From the NCBI GenBank assembly GCA_024400295.1, contig JAKSNA010000022.1, positions 1 through 47,850 of the forward strand: a stretch of 47,850 bases of DNA, in the 5' to 3' direction. The DNA is from Bacteroidales bacterium. GTDB lineage: Bacteria > Bacteroidota > Bacteroidia > Bacteroidales > F082. Positions 36,446-45,196 of this stretch are shown one piece after another. The notes under the pieces are model-generated. The model was given only the letters and a program-made list of their open reading frames with translations. It was not told the origin of the DNA and ran no database searches. The position numbers were made by a program, and so were the translations under genes. How positions within the stretch are numbered: position 1 is the stretch's first letter; the number at the start of each line of letters is the position of its first letter.

Positions 36446-37477
36446 ATGAAACACTTATATTTATCATTGGCTACGTTGGCCGCAATCATTATATTATCAG
36501 CAAACGCGAGCGCACAGGTGCAATACAAGGATTGCACAGTTAGCAGGGAATATGCCTCGGCTATCGGGAAGAGCAACCACGCTGGAGGAATATGTTCCTT
36601 CGCCGCCGGGACATTGTCATCAGCGAACGGTAATTACTCATACACATTAGGATGTAACAGCAATGCCAACGGGACTTTGTCGGCAGTGATAGGTCACGTA
36701 AGCACAGCAAACGCAGATGGTTCGACCTGTATCGGTGAATATATAGTCAACGATGCAACGGGAAGCATAATTATTGGAAGCGGAAGAGCTCAGCAGGCAC
36801 CTCTGACGCTTGATGGTTACAAAGACAGATCTTACGTGGCGTTAGGTGCCAGAAGCACGATACCGACATTGGTGATAACTGAGGGCGGCAATGGCAGAAC
36901 TGGTGACGTGTATATCGGTCGTGTGATAAATTCTGAGGCGAAGCTTCACATACACTCCGACCTGTACGATGACTGTAGCGTGATGCTCACGACGGAATCG
37001 GAAAACAAGCCGACGGTCATATACTTCCGCAACACCGACAACGGAATCAGAGTGGATCAGAGCAACGCCATGAGCTTCTCCGCCTCGTCATACTCTTTCA
37101 CCACCGGCAAAGTGGGTATCGGGTGCGAGAACACGGCGGCGGAGTTCGCGCTTGCGGTGAAGGGCGGCATCCTCACCGACGATGTGCTCATCCGGTCGCA
37201 GCAGCAGTGGCCCGACTACGTGTTCGGGAAAGACTACAACCTCATGTCGCTGCCCGAGCTGAAGCGTTACATCAGCGAGAACAGGCATCTGCCCGACATG
37301 CCGTCGGAGACGGAGGTGGCCGGCGACGGCGTGAGCGTCGGCGAGATGCAGGCATTGCTTCTCCGGAAAGTCGAGGAGCTGACCCTCTACACCATACAGC
37401 AGCAGGAGATGATAGAGCGACTCCGCGAGCAGTGCGAGCACCAGCAGAAGATGATTGACGAACTGATTGGAAAGTGA
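36446..37477 (+). CDS. YadA-head-like, coiled-coil trimeric surface protein
   Basis: Protein of 343 residues with signal peptide MKHLYLSLATLAAIIILSAN. Residues about 35-105 hold head-type repeats (ASAIGKSNHAGGICSFAAGT, then SSANGNYSYTLG, NANGTLSAVIG), the left-handed-helix pattern of trimeric adhesins. The C-terminal third (WPDYVFGKDYNLMSLPEL, RHLPDMPSETEV) is the tail-fibre-like domain common in Bacteroidota, ending in a coiled coil (VEELTLYTIQQQEMIERLRE). There is no T9SS domain. Base use shifts at about 36960 from AT-rich to GC-rich, suggesting a swapped head on a conserved stalk. The next gene starts seven bases behind the stop. Confidence 0.78.
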   Translation: MKHLYLSLATLAAIIILSANASAQVQYKDCTVSREYASAIGKSNHAGGICSFAAGTLSSANGNYSYTLGCNSNANGTLSAVIGHVSTANADGSTCIGEYIVNDATGSIIIGSGRAQQAPLTLDGYKDRSYVALGARSTIPTLVITEGGNGRTGDVYIGRVINSEAKLHIHSDLYDDCSVMLTTESENKPTVIYFRNTDNGIRVDQSNAMSFSASSYSFTTGKVGIGCENTAAEFALAVKGGILTDDVLIRSQQQWPDYVFGKDYNLMSLPELKRYISENRHLPDMPSETEVAGDGVSVGEMQALLLRKVEELTLYTIQQQEMIERLREQCEHQQKMIDELIGK

Positions 37478-37484
37478 GGTGGCC

Positions 37485-37934
37485 ATGAAACGAACGATAC
37501 GCCTCATGGTGCTTCTGCTGACATTGCTGTCGGCCGGGGCGGACGGCGCGCATGCACAGGACAAGGTCCGTTTCGCATACGACGCCGACGGCAACCGCGT
37601 CTCCGCCATGCTTGTCTTCGAGAAGGTGGAGGACGAAGAGAAAATAAGCGATGACGTGAAGGCCCCGCTTGCCGCGGTGTCCGACACCATCGGGGGGATG
37701 CAGCTTTCCATGTACCCGAACCCCGCTGACGACAAGCTCATGCTGTCTGTCGCGGGCACCGACGGATACGGTTGCGAAGCCACACTGATGACCGCGACGG
37801 GTGTGACCGTGGAACGTCGCACGGTGTCGTCGGCCGTCACGGAGTTCGACATGTCGCGGCTCGCGCCTGGAGTGTACCTCATCTCGCTCGTGTCGGGCGA
37901 TGAACGCCATGTCTGGAAAATAGTTAAGAGATAA
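37485..37934 (+). CDS. Very short T9SS sorting-domain protein with one YD motif
   Basis: Protein of 149 residues consisting almost only of a signal peptide (MKRTIRLMVLLLTLLSAGAD, cut near AHAQ), one RHS-like strand unit (VRFAYDADGNRVSAML), a 30-residue linker and a T9SS type A C-terminal domain (MYPNPADDKLMLSV to LAPGVYLISLVS and WKIVKR). It carries no recognisable passenger domain. The YDADGNR motif links it to the RHS protein encoded 26 bases downstream. It may be a surface adaptor or the leftover of a larger cargo. The TTG start at 37467 is rejected because the ATG at 37485 begins a proper signal peptide. Confidence 0.75.
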   Translation: MKRTIRLMVLLLTLLSAGADGAHAQDKVRFAYDADGNRVSAMLVFEKVEDEEKISDDVKAPLAAVSDTIGGMQLSMYPNPADDKLMLSVAGTDGYGCEATLMTATGVTVERRTVSSAVTEFDMSRLAPGVYLISLVSGDERHVWKIVKR

Positions 37935-37960
37935 CTTTACAACCTCAAACACGCAACAAC

Positions 37961-40900
37961 ATGAAAAACATATTATTGACGGCAGCATTGCTGCTTGTCG
38001 CCGGTGTGTCGTACGCACAGGATGATGGAACCCGTGATGTCATCACAGGCGAGAACATCGTGCTTGACTATGAGCTACCGGCGGAATCAGACAACATGGT
38101 TATGGCCTCCAATGAAATAAGGCTCAAGCCTGGTTTCAGGGCTAAGAACACCGGCGATAACGAAACCGCATTGAGAATTGACGGTTATGCGGTTGTCCCG
38201 CCTGAGTCAGGGCTTTTCGGCGGTTCCTCGTCGAACAACGAGGGTGGTGTCGTCGGCGCCATAGGCGGCACGGTGGATGTCAGTTCGCTCGGCGGCGCGA
38301 CATACACGATACCGATAGAGGTGCCGTCGGGCATCAACGGGATGCAGCCGAGCATCGCGATAACATACAACAGTCAGGCCGGCGGCGGGCTTCTCGGCTA
38401 CGGCTGGGACCTGTCTGGCATCTCGTCGATAACGCGCACCGGCTCGACACTGTACCACGACGGCAAGATGACGGCCGCCGACTTCAGCGGCGGTGACCGC
38501 TTCCTGCTCGACGGGCAGCGTCTCATCAAGGTCGGCGAGGGCGGCGGATACGAGGAGTACAAGACCGAGCAGGACGAGTTCTCCAAGATAATATTCTACA
38601 AGGACGGCGATGAGTTCTCCAGATGCGAGGTGTGGCAGGAGAACGGCTGCGTGGTGTATTACGGCAGCGCGGACGCCTCCGACAACTCGCGGCTCATGAC
38701 CCCCGACGGCTCCCACGTCATGAAATGGATGGTGAGCCGCGTGGAGGACCGCAACGGCAACGCGATGACGTACGACTACCACAACAACCAGAATACCGGG
38801 GAGATACACATCAGGCGGATATGTTACACGAGCAACAGCACGGCGAAGGTGAGTGCGGAGTTCGATGTCTCTTTTGACTACGAAGACACGGATGACAACA
38901 GCTGCAGTTTCATCGGTGGGTGCAGGATGCAGCACACCAAAATACTGAAGGGGATAAAGGCGTCGAGACAGGGCAGCGAAATCGTGTCGTACGGCTTCTC
39001 GTACGACAAGGCGGTGTCGTCAAGACTCCTGAACAAGGTGTCGGTGCGCAAGGACGGGGTTTGTGTAAACCCGACTCTGATAAGATGGAGGATTTCAGGA
39101 AACGGCAATGAGTACAACAGGCTGTCGGAGACTGAGATTGACACCGCCATTCTGAAAAAGATGACATTCCAGGGCGATTTCAACGGTGACGGCTATACCG
39201 ACCTGCTCACAGTGCCGTACAAACGCATCGACTGGGCTCCCGCTATGGAGATCTACCTCAACGACAGGTCGGGCGGTTTCCCGTCGGAACCCGATTTCGG
39301 TATGCCTCTGCCCGACTCGCTCGAATGGGTGCACATAGCCGACCTCAACGGTGACGGATACGACGATGTCATTGTCCAGACGGAAGACATACACAAACGC
39401 TCGTGCACAACCACGGTCACCATATACGAGTCAAGGTTCGACGGATTGCATTTAGGGCTGGAGCAGGTATATGCCGAGGAAGAGCATAACAGGCTTCTGC
39501 TGAAGACAGGTGACTTCATCGGCATCGGGAAAACGTGCCTCCTCGCAATCCCTCTGGATGATGAGTTTTTCAACATGAATGAAGACGGTACGCATGTCAT
39601 ACATCATGACGGCGGCTACAATAAGACGATACTAACCTCCGGCCATGCCTATTCGATATCTGATGAAGCCATCGTGCATGCGGGCGACTATGACGGTGAC
39701 GGTCTGTCGGAGCTGCTGGTGTATGAGAAGTACCCTTCAGGCGCACTTTCTGTCATTGCGTCGTTTGACGCCGGGAACGGTGAGGTTGCCGTGGAAGATA
39801 CATTCCTGAAAAACATACGTGACGTGGTGTCGCTTTATCCTGGTGACTTCAACGGCGACGGAAAGACAGATGTGCTGTATTACGTTCCGACAGGCTACAC
39901 CAAAGGTGTCTTTGTGGCACTGTCAAATGGCACGGGGTTCGACGTGCCACGCATTGTTGACAACGATATCAGCCAGATGGTCTTCCCGCAGATGAGCCTC
40001 TACGACTACTCGTTTGACAATGTGGACCCTGATCTGAGCTGCGGGATCAGCGTCACCGACATTGACGGAGACGGCAAAAGCGACGTGGTGTGGTATCACG
40101 ACGAGAGCACCGTGTTCCTGAGGGATTACAGCACACACAGCCACAAGTTCATGGCCGTGTGCAATAAGGACAAAGACGAGGTCAGGTTCCTCAACAAATA
40201 CTTCACCATCGGCAATTTCATGGGCCACGATGACCTGTCGTTCATCTCGACGAATGCGTCACAGGAGGGCAAGGCGTACATCAGCTGGTTCAAGTCGGTG
40301 GCGGAACTGCTTTCCGTGACCGGAATCACAGACGGGATGGGCGGCACGACGGACATCGTTTACGATTACCTCATGCCTGGCAGCGGAGTTTACACTTTCA
40401 GCAACGCCGCCGCCGGTGACGTGCGGTCGATACCTGTGCCGATACTCGCGATGAAGTCGAGCACAAGTGCCCATGGCGGGACCAGTGAGACCACCAGCTA
40501 CAGATATGCCGATGCCATGTTCCATAGGACAGGAAAAGGCCTCCTCGGCTTCAGCAATGTAAGAGTGCAGACATCCGTCAACGGTACCAGGACAGGACTC
40601 CAGTCATCCAACTGCGGACTCAGTGCCGTCGCTGACGGGACCGTCATGGTGCCGCTGAACGACACGGCGTATGTTTACATGGGAGTGCAGCCAGTGCCGT
40701 CGGAGTCCCACGAATACCGGCTGTGTGATGTCAGGAACAGCCTCAACCCGCTTGTCATCCGTCCTGCCATGTCATCGTATGTGACCAAGGTGTTTGACAT
40801 CAACAGCCCCGGCAACGTCCTTTCCACCACGATAGAGGAATACGCATACAGTTATTCCAGGGACAATTCGTATGAAAACACCTATCATTGCGTGAAGACG

Positions 40901-43900
40901 GTCACAGGCGTCGGTGACAGTAGCTGCGGCAGTGCCGAATCCTGCGGACACGTCACCGTGGCAGAGCCGGTATTCATGGCCGACAATTACGGTGACTGGG
41001 TGATAAACAGGAAGGAGAAGGACAAGACCACAGTGAAGATGTCTGGCAATGACAACATTGTCAAGTCATCCCTGTATTCATACACCTCCGGCAATCCGTT
41101 CCTGCGCACCAGTGTCACCGACTGTCCTGGCGCAGACTTGCGAGACCCGAAGACGGTGACACACGACTACGTTTACGATGTCTTCGGCAATGTCGTCAGG
41201 GAGACGGTGTCGGCCCCGTTCGGATCAAATAACACTAAGCCTTTTGCCGTGGAATACCATTATGATGCCAGCGGCAGGAACGTAGTCTCGAAGACGACAG
41301 ACCCCGACGGGCTGAGATATACGGAGACATACGGTTATGACATCCGTGACAGGATGACAAGCTCAACGAGTGTCAACGGGCTTGTCACCCTATACCGCTA
41401 TGACAACGCCTTCGGCAGCACCGTCACCACGATATCACCGACCGGTCTCAGAAGCGTGGAGGCGTTGAGATGGACCGACGGCAACGACCTCGCCCCAGAC
41501 GGGTCGCTGTATTACAGATGGTGCAAGTCGTCGGCCGGCACACAGGGCATGACATTCCACGACGGCAGGGGCAACGTCCTGCGCACCGTGACGTACAACC
41601 ACAAGTCCGAGCCGGTGATGACCGACATGGAATATGACAGCAGGGGCAGGCTTCGCAGACAGTCTGACCCCTATACCGGAGGCAGCCAGACCTGGACCGT
41701 GATGGGATATGACAATGCGGGCAGGATGACCTACATTGCAACACCTGACGGCACAAGGACGAGCATAACCTATTCGGGAATGACCGCCACGACCATGGTG
41801 GAGACGGCCGACGGGGTGCGCACGACAAGCGAGACAGCAAACTGTCTCGGATGGACTGTGTGCAGCACCGACGCTTCAGGCGCATCCGTCAGCTACGACT
41901 ACTATCCGGACGGCAGGCTCAAAACGGCCGTGACCTCAGGCGGCAGGGTGAAACTGACGGCTGAGTACGACAACGCCGGAAACAGGACATCGCTCACCGA
42001 CCCCGACTACGGCCGCACTACATCGCTGTATGACACCTTCGGGAGGCTGCTCGAACAGACGACCCCCAAGGGTAAGACGACGAGATACACGTATGACGTG
42101 ATGGGCCGTGTGACAAGCAGGGTTGAAGACGCCGGCGGCAGTCCTGTCTCGTGTGTCTATATATACAATGAGACAGACGGTCTGAAGGGCACCCTGCTCG
42201 GCGTGGACCATGACAACGAGACCGTCCGCTACACATACGACGAGTTCCTGCGCCCCGTCATGACGGAGCAGAGCATCGGCGGCGAGACATTCTCGACGGT
42301 GCTGGAGTACGACGGGCTTTCGCGCGTGGCCGCCAAGACGTACCCGTCAGGGTACACCGTGAAATACACCTATTACCCCACGGGGCTGAAGCACACCATA
42401 GAGGATTCAGACGGCAACCTGCTGTGGCGCACCGACGATGTGAACCAGACGGGGCAGCTGCTGAAGGCCTTTACAGGCAACGGCGCCAAGACACTGAACG
42501 AATATGACGGCAGGACGCACAGGCTCCTGAGATCGTACTCATACAACAGTTCGGGAAATTTTCAGGATTTCGTCTATCGTTACGATAAATTCGGTAATTT
42601 AGCGGCGCGAAAAGACAGTATCACCGGCATGAGCGAGACATTCACATACGACGGCATCGACAGGCTCACGGGCGTGAAGCTCAACGGCAAGACCCGTGGC
42701 AGGATGGAGTATGACGGCTACGGCCGCATGACGTTGAAGCTTGCGGACGGGAAAATGCTGTTCGACAACGCGGAGTTCAGCAGGGTGAAACCCCATGCCA
42801 TGAGCGGCGCGACGTTCCATGATCCGGTGCTCGCGGATGTCGGCCAGACCATTGAATACACATCGTTCGACAAGCTGAGCATGATGAAGGACGGCAGGGG
42901 TTCAATATCATACGTATATGGCATCGACAACCAGCGTGTCGGCATGACGGAGAGGTTAGGCTCCGGAGTGCGTACGAAGAAATATGTCGGCAGCTGTGAG
43001 TTCATCACGGAGAAAGGCACCGAGAAGGTGCTCACCTACCTCACCGGCCCTTACGGGGTGTTCGCCGTCGTTGTCGAGGAGGCCGGCGTGGAGAGCATAC
43101 ATTACATCTGCAAGGACCATCTCGGCAGCTGGACCACGATAACCGACTCCGACGGCAATGTGGAGCAGCGCCAGAGCTTCGATGCATGGGGCAACCGGCG
43201 TAACTCGAAGACATGGAGCGGGCCTGCCACCGACGAGCCGATGTTCGACCGCGGCTTCACCGGGCACGAGCACCTCTATGCCTTCGGCCTCATAAACATG
43301 AACGGCCGCATGTACGACCCGGTGACCTCGTCGTTCCTCTCGCCCGACAACTACGTTCAGGACCCCACCTCCCAGCAGGGGTTCAACCGCTATGCTTACT
43401 GCTTCTACAACCCGCTGAAGTATGTTGACCCGACTGGTGAGAGAGCCTCGGGGCCTGACTTCAGAATGATGGCAGCGATGATTGAAAGGATGATACGAGA
43501 GCAATGCTACAACAAATGGCGTGATTTCTTGATGGGTATGGGGTGTATCAGTATGATTGACATCAATGGCTCATGGGGTGAGTTCGGCTGGTGTAAAGGT
43601 ATCAGCGGCAGCGGCAATAGTGGTGGCGGCTCCAGTATTGCACCAAAAAATGAAAATGGTGAGATGATAGCCGACACGAGCGGGCCGATGGTTGGCGACG
43701 GAGACCACGTTAGCATGGATGCAGATGGTAATATTATTATAGAATATGAAAATGGAATAAAGGAAACACGTTACAGCGATGGTAGAATACTTATTCACGA
43801 TGTGATTTCAAACGTGGGTTACATAGTTGCTGACCAATCATCAACTCAATGGGCAAATTTTAATATGAATTATAACATATTGTACAACCCTAACGAGCAA

Positions 43901-44224
43901 TCAATATACATTTCTTGTTTAAGCAGTAATTCGGAAGTCATGGCAGGTGACATTTTTGCCGGAGCTGGAGCTACAGTCATAGCAGGTGACGAATATAGCA
44001 GATATGAATCATTGTCAATAGACAACCAAGCACATTTATATGGAGAAGATTGGAATTATGTTGGTTCGGCGAAATTCATGGTTCCAAGTAATTGTGGTTA
44101 TATTCAGGTAAATATGGAAGGTAATTGGAGTATTAATACTGGTTATGGGATAACACTGCCAACTATTGCCCCGTTATGTCCATATCCGATTAATGCAAAT
44201 AAAAAATATTATATTAAACCCTAA
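37961..44224 (+). CDS. Secreted SpvB/TcdB/RHS protein, Tc-toxin B-C-like
   Basis: Protein of 2087 residues with signal peptide MKNILLTAALLLVAGVSYA. In order: a Bacteroidota 3-coathanger-stack-like segment (about 25-75, SNEIRLKPGFRAKN); SpvB domain (95-400; YTIPIEVPSGINGMQPSI, LLGYGWDLSG); five integrin-like calcium loops (FNGDGYTD near 407, then near 463, 575, 630 and 700); a TcdB-middle-like part (about 783-900, TGITDGMGGTTDIVYDY); RHS YD repeats (about 1067-1767); the RHS core (1768-1827; MNGRMYDPVTSSFLSPDNY to KYVDPTGE); and a private C-terminal region (1828-2087). This is the order of TcB plus TcC, which form a closed cocoon around a variable C-terminal effector. The C-terminal region is AT-rich, beta-rich and shows no known toxin motif. 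No T9SS domain is present. Confidence 0.9.
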   Translation: MKNILLTAALLLVAGVSYAQDDGTRDVITGENIVLDYELPAESDNMVMASNEIRLKPGFRAKNTGDNETALRIDGYAVVPPESGLFGGSSSNNEGGVVGAIGGTVDVSSLGGATYTIPIEVPSGINGMQPSIAITYNSQAGGGLLGYGWDLSGISSITRTGSTLYHDGKMTAADFSGGDRFLLDGQRLIKVGEGGGYEEYKTEQDEFSKIIFYKDGDEFSRCEVWQENGCVVYYGSADASDNSRLMTPDGSHVMKWMVSRVEDRNGNAMTYDYHNNQNTGEIHIRRICYTSNSTAKVSAEFDVSFDYEDTDDNSCSFIGGCRMQHTKILKGIKASRQGSEIVSYGFSYDKAVSSRLLNKVSVRKDGVCVNPTLIRWRISGNGNEYNRLSETEIDTAILKKMTFQGDFNGDGYTDLLTVPYKRIDWAPAMEIYLNDRSGGFPSEPDFGMPLPDSLEWVHIADLNGDGYDDVIVQTEDIHKRSCTTTVTIYESRFDGLHLGLEQVYAEEEHNRLLLKTGDFIGIGKTCLLAIPLDDEFFNMNEDGTHVIHHDGGYNKTILTSGHAYSISDEAIVHAGDYDGDGLSELLVYEKYPSGALSVIASFDAGNGEVAVEDTFLKNIRDVVSLYPGDFNGDGKTDVLYYVPTGYTKGVFVALSNGTGFDVPRIVDNDISQMVFPQMSLYDYSFDNVDPDLSCGISVTDIDGDGKSDVVWYHDESTVFLRDYSTHSHKFMAVCNKDKDEVRFLNKYFTIGNFMGHDDLSFISTNASQEGKAYISWFKSVAELLSVTGITDGMGGTTDIVYDYLMPGSGVYTFSNAAAGDVRSIPVPILAMKSSTSAHGGTSETTSYRYADAMFHRTGKGLLGFSNVRVQTSVNGTRTGLQSSNCGLSAVADGTVMVPLNDTAYVYMGVQPVPSESHEYRLCDVRNSLNPLVIRPAMSSYVTKVFDINSPGNVLSTTIEEYAYSYSRDNSYENTYHCVKTVTGVGDSSCGSAESCGHVTVAEPVFMADNYGDWVINRKEKDKTTVKMSGNDNIVKSSLYSYTSGNPFLRTSVTDCPGADLRDPKTVTHDYVYDVFGNVVRETVSAPFGSNNTKPFAVEYHYDASGRNVVSKTTDPDGLRYTETYGYDIRDRMTSSTSVNGLVTLYRYDNAFGSTVTTISPTGLRSVEALRWTDGNDLAPDGSLYYRWCKSSAGTQGMTFHDGRGNVLRTVTYNHKSEPVMTDMEYDSRGRLRRQSDPYTGGSQTWTVMGYDNAGRMTYIATPDGTRTSITYSGMTATTMVETADGVRTTSETANCLGWTVCSTDASGASVSYDYYPDGRLKTAVTSGGRVKLTAEYDNAGNRTSLTDPDYGRTTSLYDTFGRLLEQTTPKGKTTRYTYDVMGRVTSRVEDAGGSPVSCVYIYNETDGLKGTLLGVDHDNETVRYTYDEFLRPVMTEQSIGGETFSTVLEYDGLSRVAAKTYPSGYTVKYTYYPTGLKHTIEDSDGNLLWRTDDVNQTGQLLKAFTGNGAKTLNEYDGRTHRLLRSYSYNSSGNFQDFVYRYDKFGNLAARKDSITGMSETFTYDGIDRLTGVKLNGKTRGRMEYDGYGRMTLKLADGKMLFDNAEFSRVKPHAMSGATFHDPVLADVGQTIEYTSFDKLSMMKDGRGSISYVYGIDNQRVGMTERLGSGVRTKKYVGSCEFITEKGTEKVLTYLTGPYGVFAVVVEEAGVESIHYICKDHLGSWTTITDSDGNVEQRQSFDAWGNRRNSKTWSGPATDEPMFDRGFTGHEHLYAFGLINMNGRMYDPVTSSFLSPDNYVQDPTSQQGFNRYAYCFYNPLKYVDPTGERASGPDFRMMAAMIERMIREQCYNKWRDFLMGMGCISMIDINGSWGEFGWCKGISGSGNSGGGSSIAPKNENGEMIADTSGPMVGDGDHVSMDADGNIIIEYENGIKETRYSDGRILIHDVISNVGYIVADQSSTQWANFNMNYNILYNPNEQSIYISCLSSNSEVMAGDIFAGAGATVIAGDEYSRYESLSIDNQAHLYGEDWNYVGSAKFMVPSNCGYIQVNMEGNWSINTGYGITLPTIAPLCPYPINANKKYYIKP
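43355..43443 (+). repeat. RHS core block shared with the orphan cassettes
   Basis: These 89 bases, encoding VQDPTSQQGFNRYAYCFYNP and LKYVDPTGE, recur at 45260-45348 with a single difference, and again from 47790 to the window edge. Outside the block the sequences diverge at once, as expected for a recombination anchor. Confidence 0.95.
43639..43706 (+). repeat. Second shared block before the variable C-terminal domain
   Basis: These 68 bases, encoding APKNENGEMIADTSGPMVGD and GD, recur at 45541-45608 with only a few differences. They mark the border between a diverged spacer of about 65 residues and the unrelated C-terminal domains. Confidence 0.9.
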
Positions 44225-44234
44225 ACATGATTAT

Positions 44235-44924
44235 ATGAAAACTAAAAGAATATTGTATTTAATTGTCTTAATTTCCGTATTATCACCAATGCCATTTGGC
44301 TGTTCAAGTTTTAGTGGTGAAAAATATGCAGATGAAACGAAGATTGCAGAGGATTCGCTAAATTACTACTATATGAGCGCGTATAGTTTGTATAGTAGAT
44401 TCTTCATTGTTGGCGATTCGTTATTCAACGACACTGTGATATTGGACAAGTCGTTGAATTTGTTGAATAAAGGATTGACAATTGATTCTGACAACATGAA
44501 GATTCACAATTTGAAGTGTATGATTTATGTTTTCAAACATTGTTACAAGGAAGCACTGTACGAAAATGATGTGCTTTTAAAAATATCAAATAACAATCCT
44601 GAAACCATATTTGCAAGGGCTACAATATATGATGCCATGGGTGATTATGAAAAAAGCGAGACGGCAGTAAATGAATGTTTATTTCTGTGTGATAGTCTGT
44701 TAGAACATAGTAAGTTAGAAAAGAATGAATTATATGCAATTATGCATCTAAGTCTAATGGCTACTGAATACATATATGGAAGTGATGCAGCTGTGGAAAA
44801 AGCAAATGATTACATGAATATGTATCCTGATATTGATATGCTCAAATATGAAAAGGGAATTTATGTCCGGAATAAGTTTGATGACAATGGAATCAAAGAG
44901 CAAATACGAGAACTAATCAGGTGA
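44235..44924 (+). CDS. TPR-like lipoprotein, candidate immunity protein
   Basis: Protein of 229 residues with an N-terminal export signal and Cys at residue 23 (MPFGCSSFSG; -1 Gly is right, -3 Pro is unusual for a lipobox). The rest is helical with tetratricopeptide-like repeats (LNLLNKGLTIDSDNMKIHNL, ALYENDVLLKISNNNPE, ARATIYDAMGDYEKSE). It starts ten bases behind the RHS stop, has the same low GC as the RHS C-terminal region and is closed off by a terminator, the usual position of an immunity gene. The immunity role is inference. A longer frame from 44166 overlaps the RHS gene and loses the signal peptide. Confidence 0.7.
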   Translation: MKTKRILYLIVLISVLSPMPFGCSSFSGEKYADETKIAEDSLNYYYMSAYSLYSRFFIVGDSLFNDTVILDKSLNLLNKGLTIDSDNMKIHNLKCMIYVFKHCYKEALYENDVLLKISNNNPETIFARATIYDAMGDYEKSETAVNECLFLCDSLLEHSKLEKNELYAIMHLSLMATEYIYGSDAAVEKANDYMNMYPDIDMLKYEKGIYVRNKFDDNGIKEQIRELIR

Positions 44925-44961
44925 TTATCACATGAGTGCTATTTGAAAAATATTACACATA

Positions 44962-44996
44962 ATCCAGCCCGTCCCCGCGTCGGGCTGGATTTATTT
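44962..44996 (+). terminator. Terminator behind the RHS/lipoprotein pair
   Basis: Perfect 10-base stem ATCCAGCCCG (44962-44971) / CGGGCTGGAT (44981-44990), 9-base loop, followed by TTATTT. Confidence 0.85.
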
Positions 44997-45052
44997 CTGC
45001 ACTACAATTAATCTCAATGTCCAGCCTTCGTCGCTTCGCGGTGCGGTGGCCC

Positions 45053-45123
45053 GCGCCATGCGGCGGCCGAGCATCGCATGGCGCTTGATCTTTTGGTTAC
45101 TTTTCCATTAAGGGAAAAGTGAC
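45053..45123 (+). promoter_or_regulatory. Twin hairpins upstream of the cassette promoter
   Basis: Hairpin 1: GCGCCATGC (45053-45061) pairs with GCATGGCGC (45076-45084). Hairpin 2: GTTACTTTTCC (45096-45106) pairs with GGAAAAGTGAC (45113-45123) with one G-T pair. Both are kept in copy B (47583-47653). They sit upstream of the promoter, so they are not leader attenuators; possible roles are a barrier to read-through, a protein site or a recombination end. Confidence 0.7.
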
Positions 45124-45168
45124 ATGAAACTTTTATAAAAAAAGACTTCATTTTCAGATGAAAACCAT

Positions 45169-45176
45169 TATCTTTG
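45169..45176 (+). promoter_or_regulatory. -7 element of cassette 2
   Basis: TATCTTTG fits TAnnTTTG and ends 20 bases before the orphan ATG at 45197. The same octamer is at the same place in copy B. Confidence 0.65.
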
Positions 45177-45196
45177 CAAGGTCATAAAAACAGAAG

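Noticed and set aside
38207..38935. 242-residue minus-strand frame opposite the RHS gene
   Set aside because: Val/Arg/His-rich shadow; nothing recognisable, and the sense strand shows the SpvB domain.
43444..44224. Known nuclease, deaminase or ADP-ribosyltransferase domain at the RHS C-terminus
   Set aside because: I looked for HNH, HxxD/E, CxxC and ART-like patterns and found none convincing; the region is beta-rich and unassigned.
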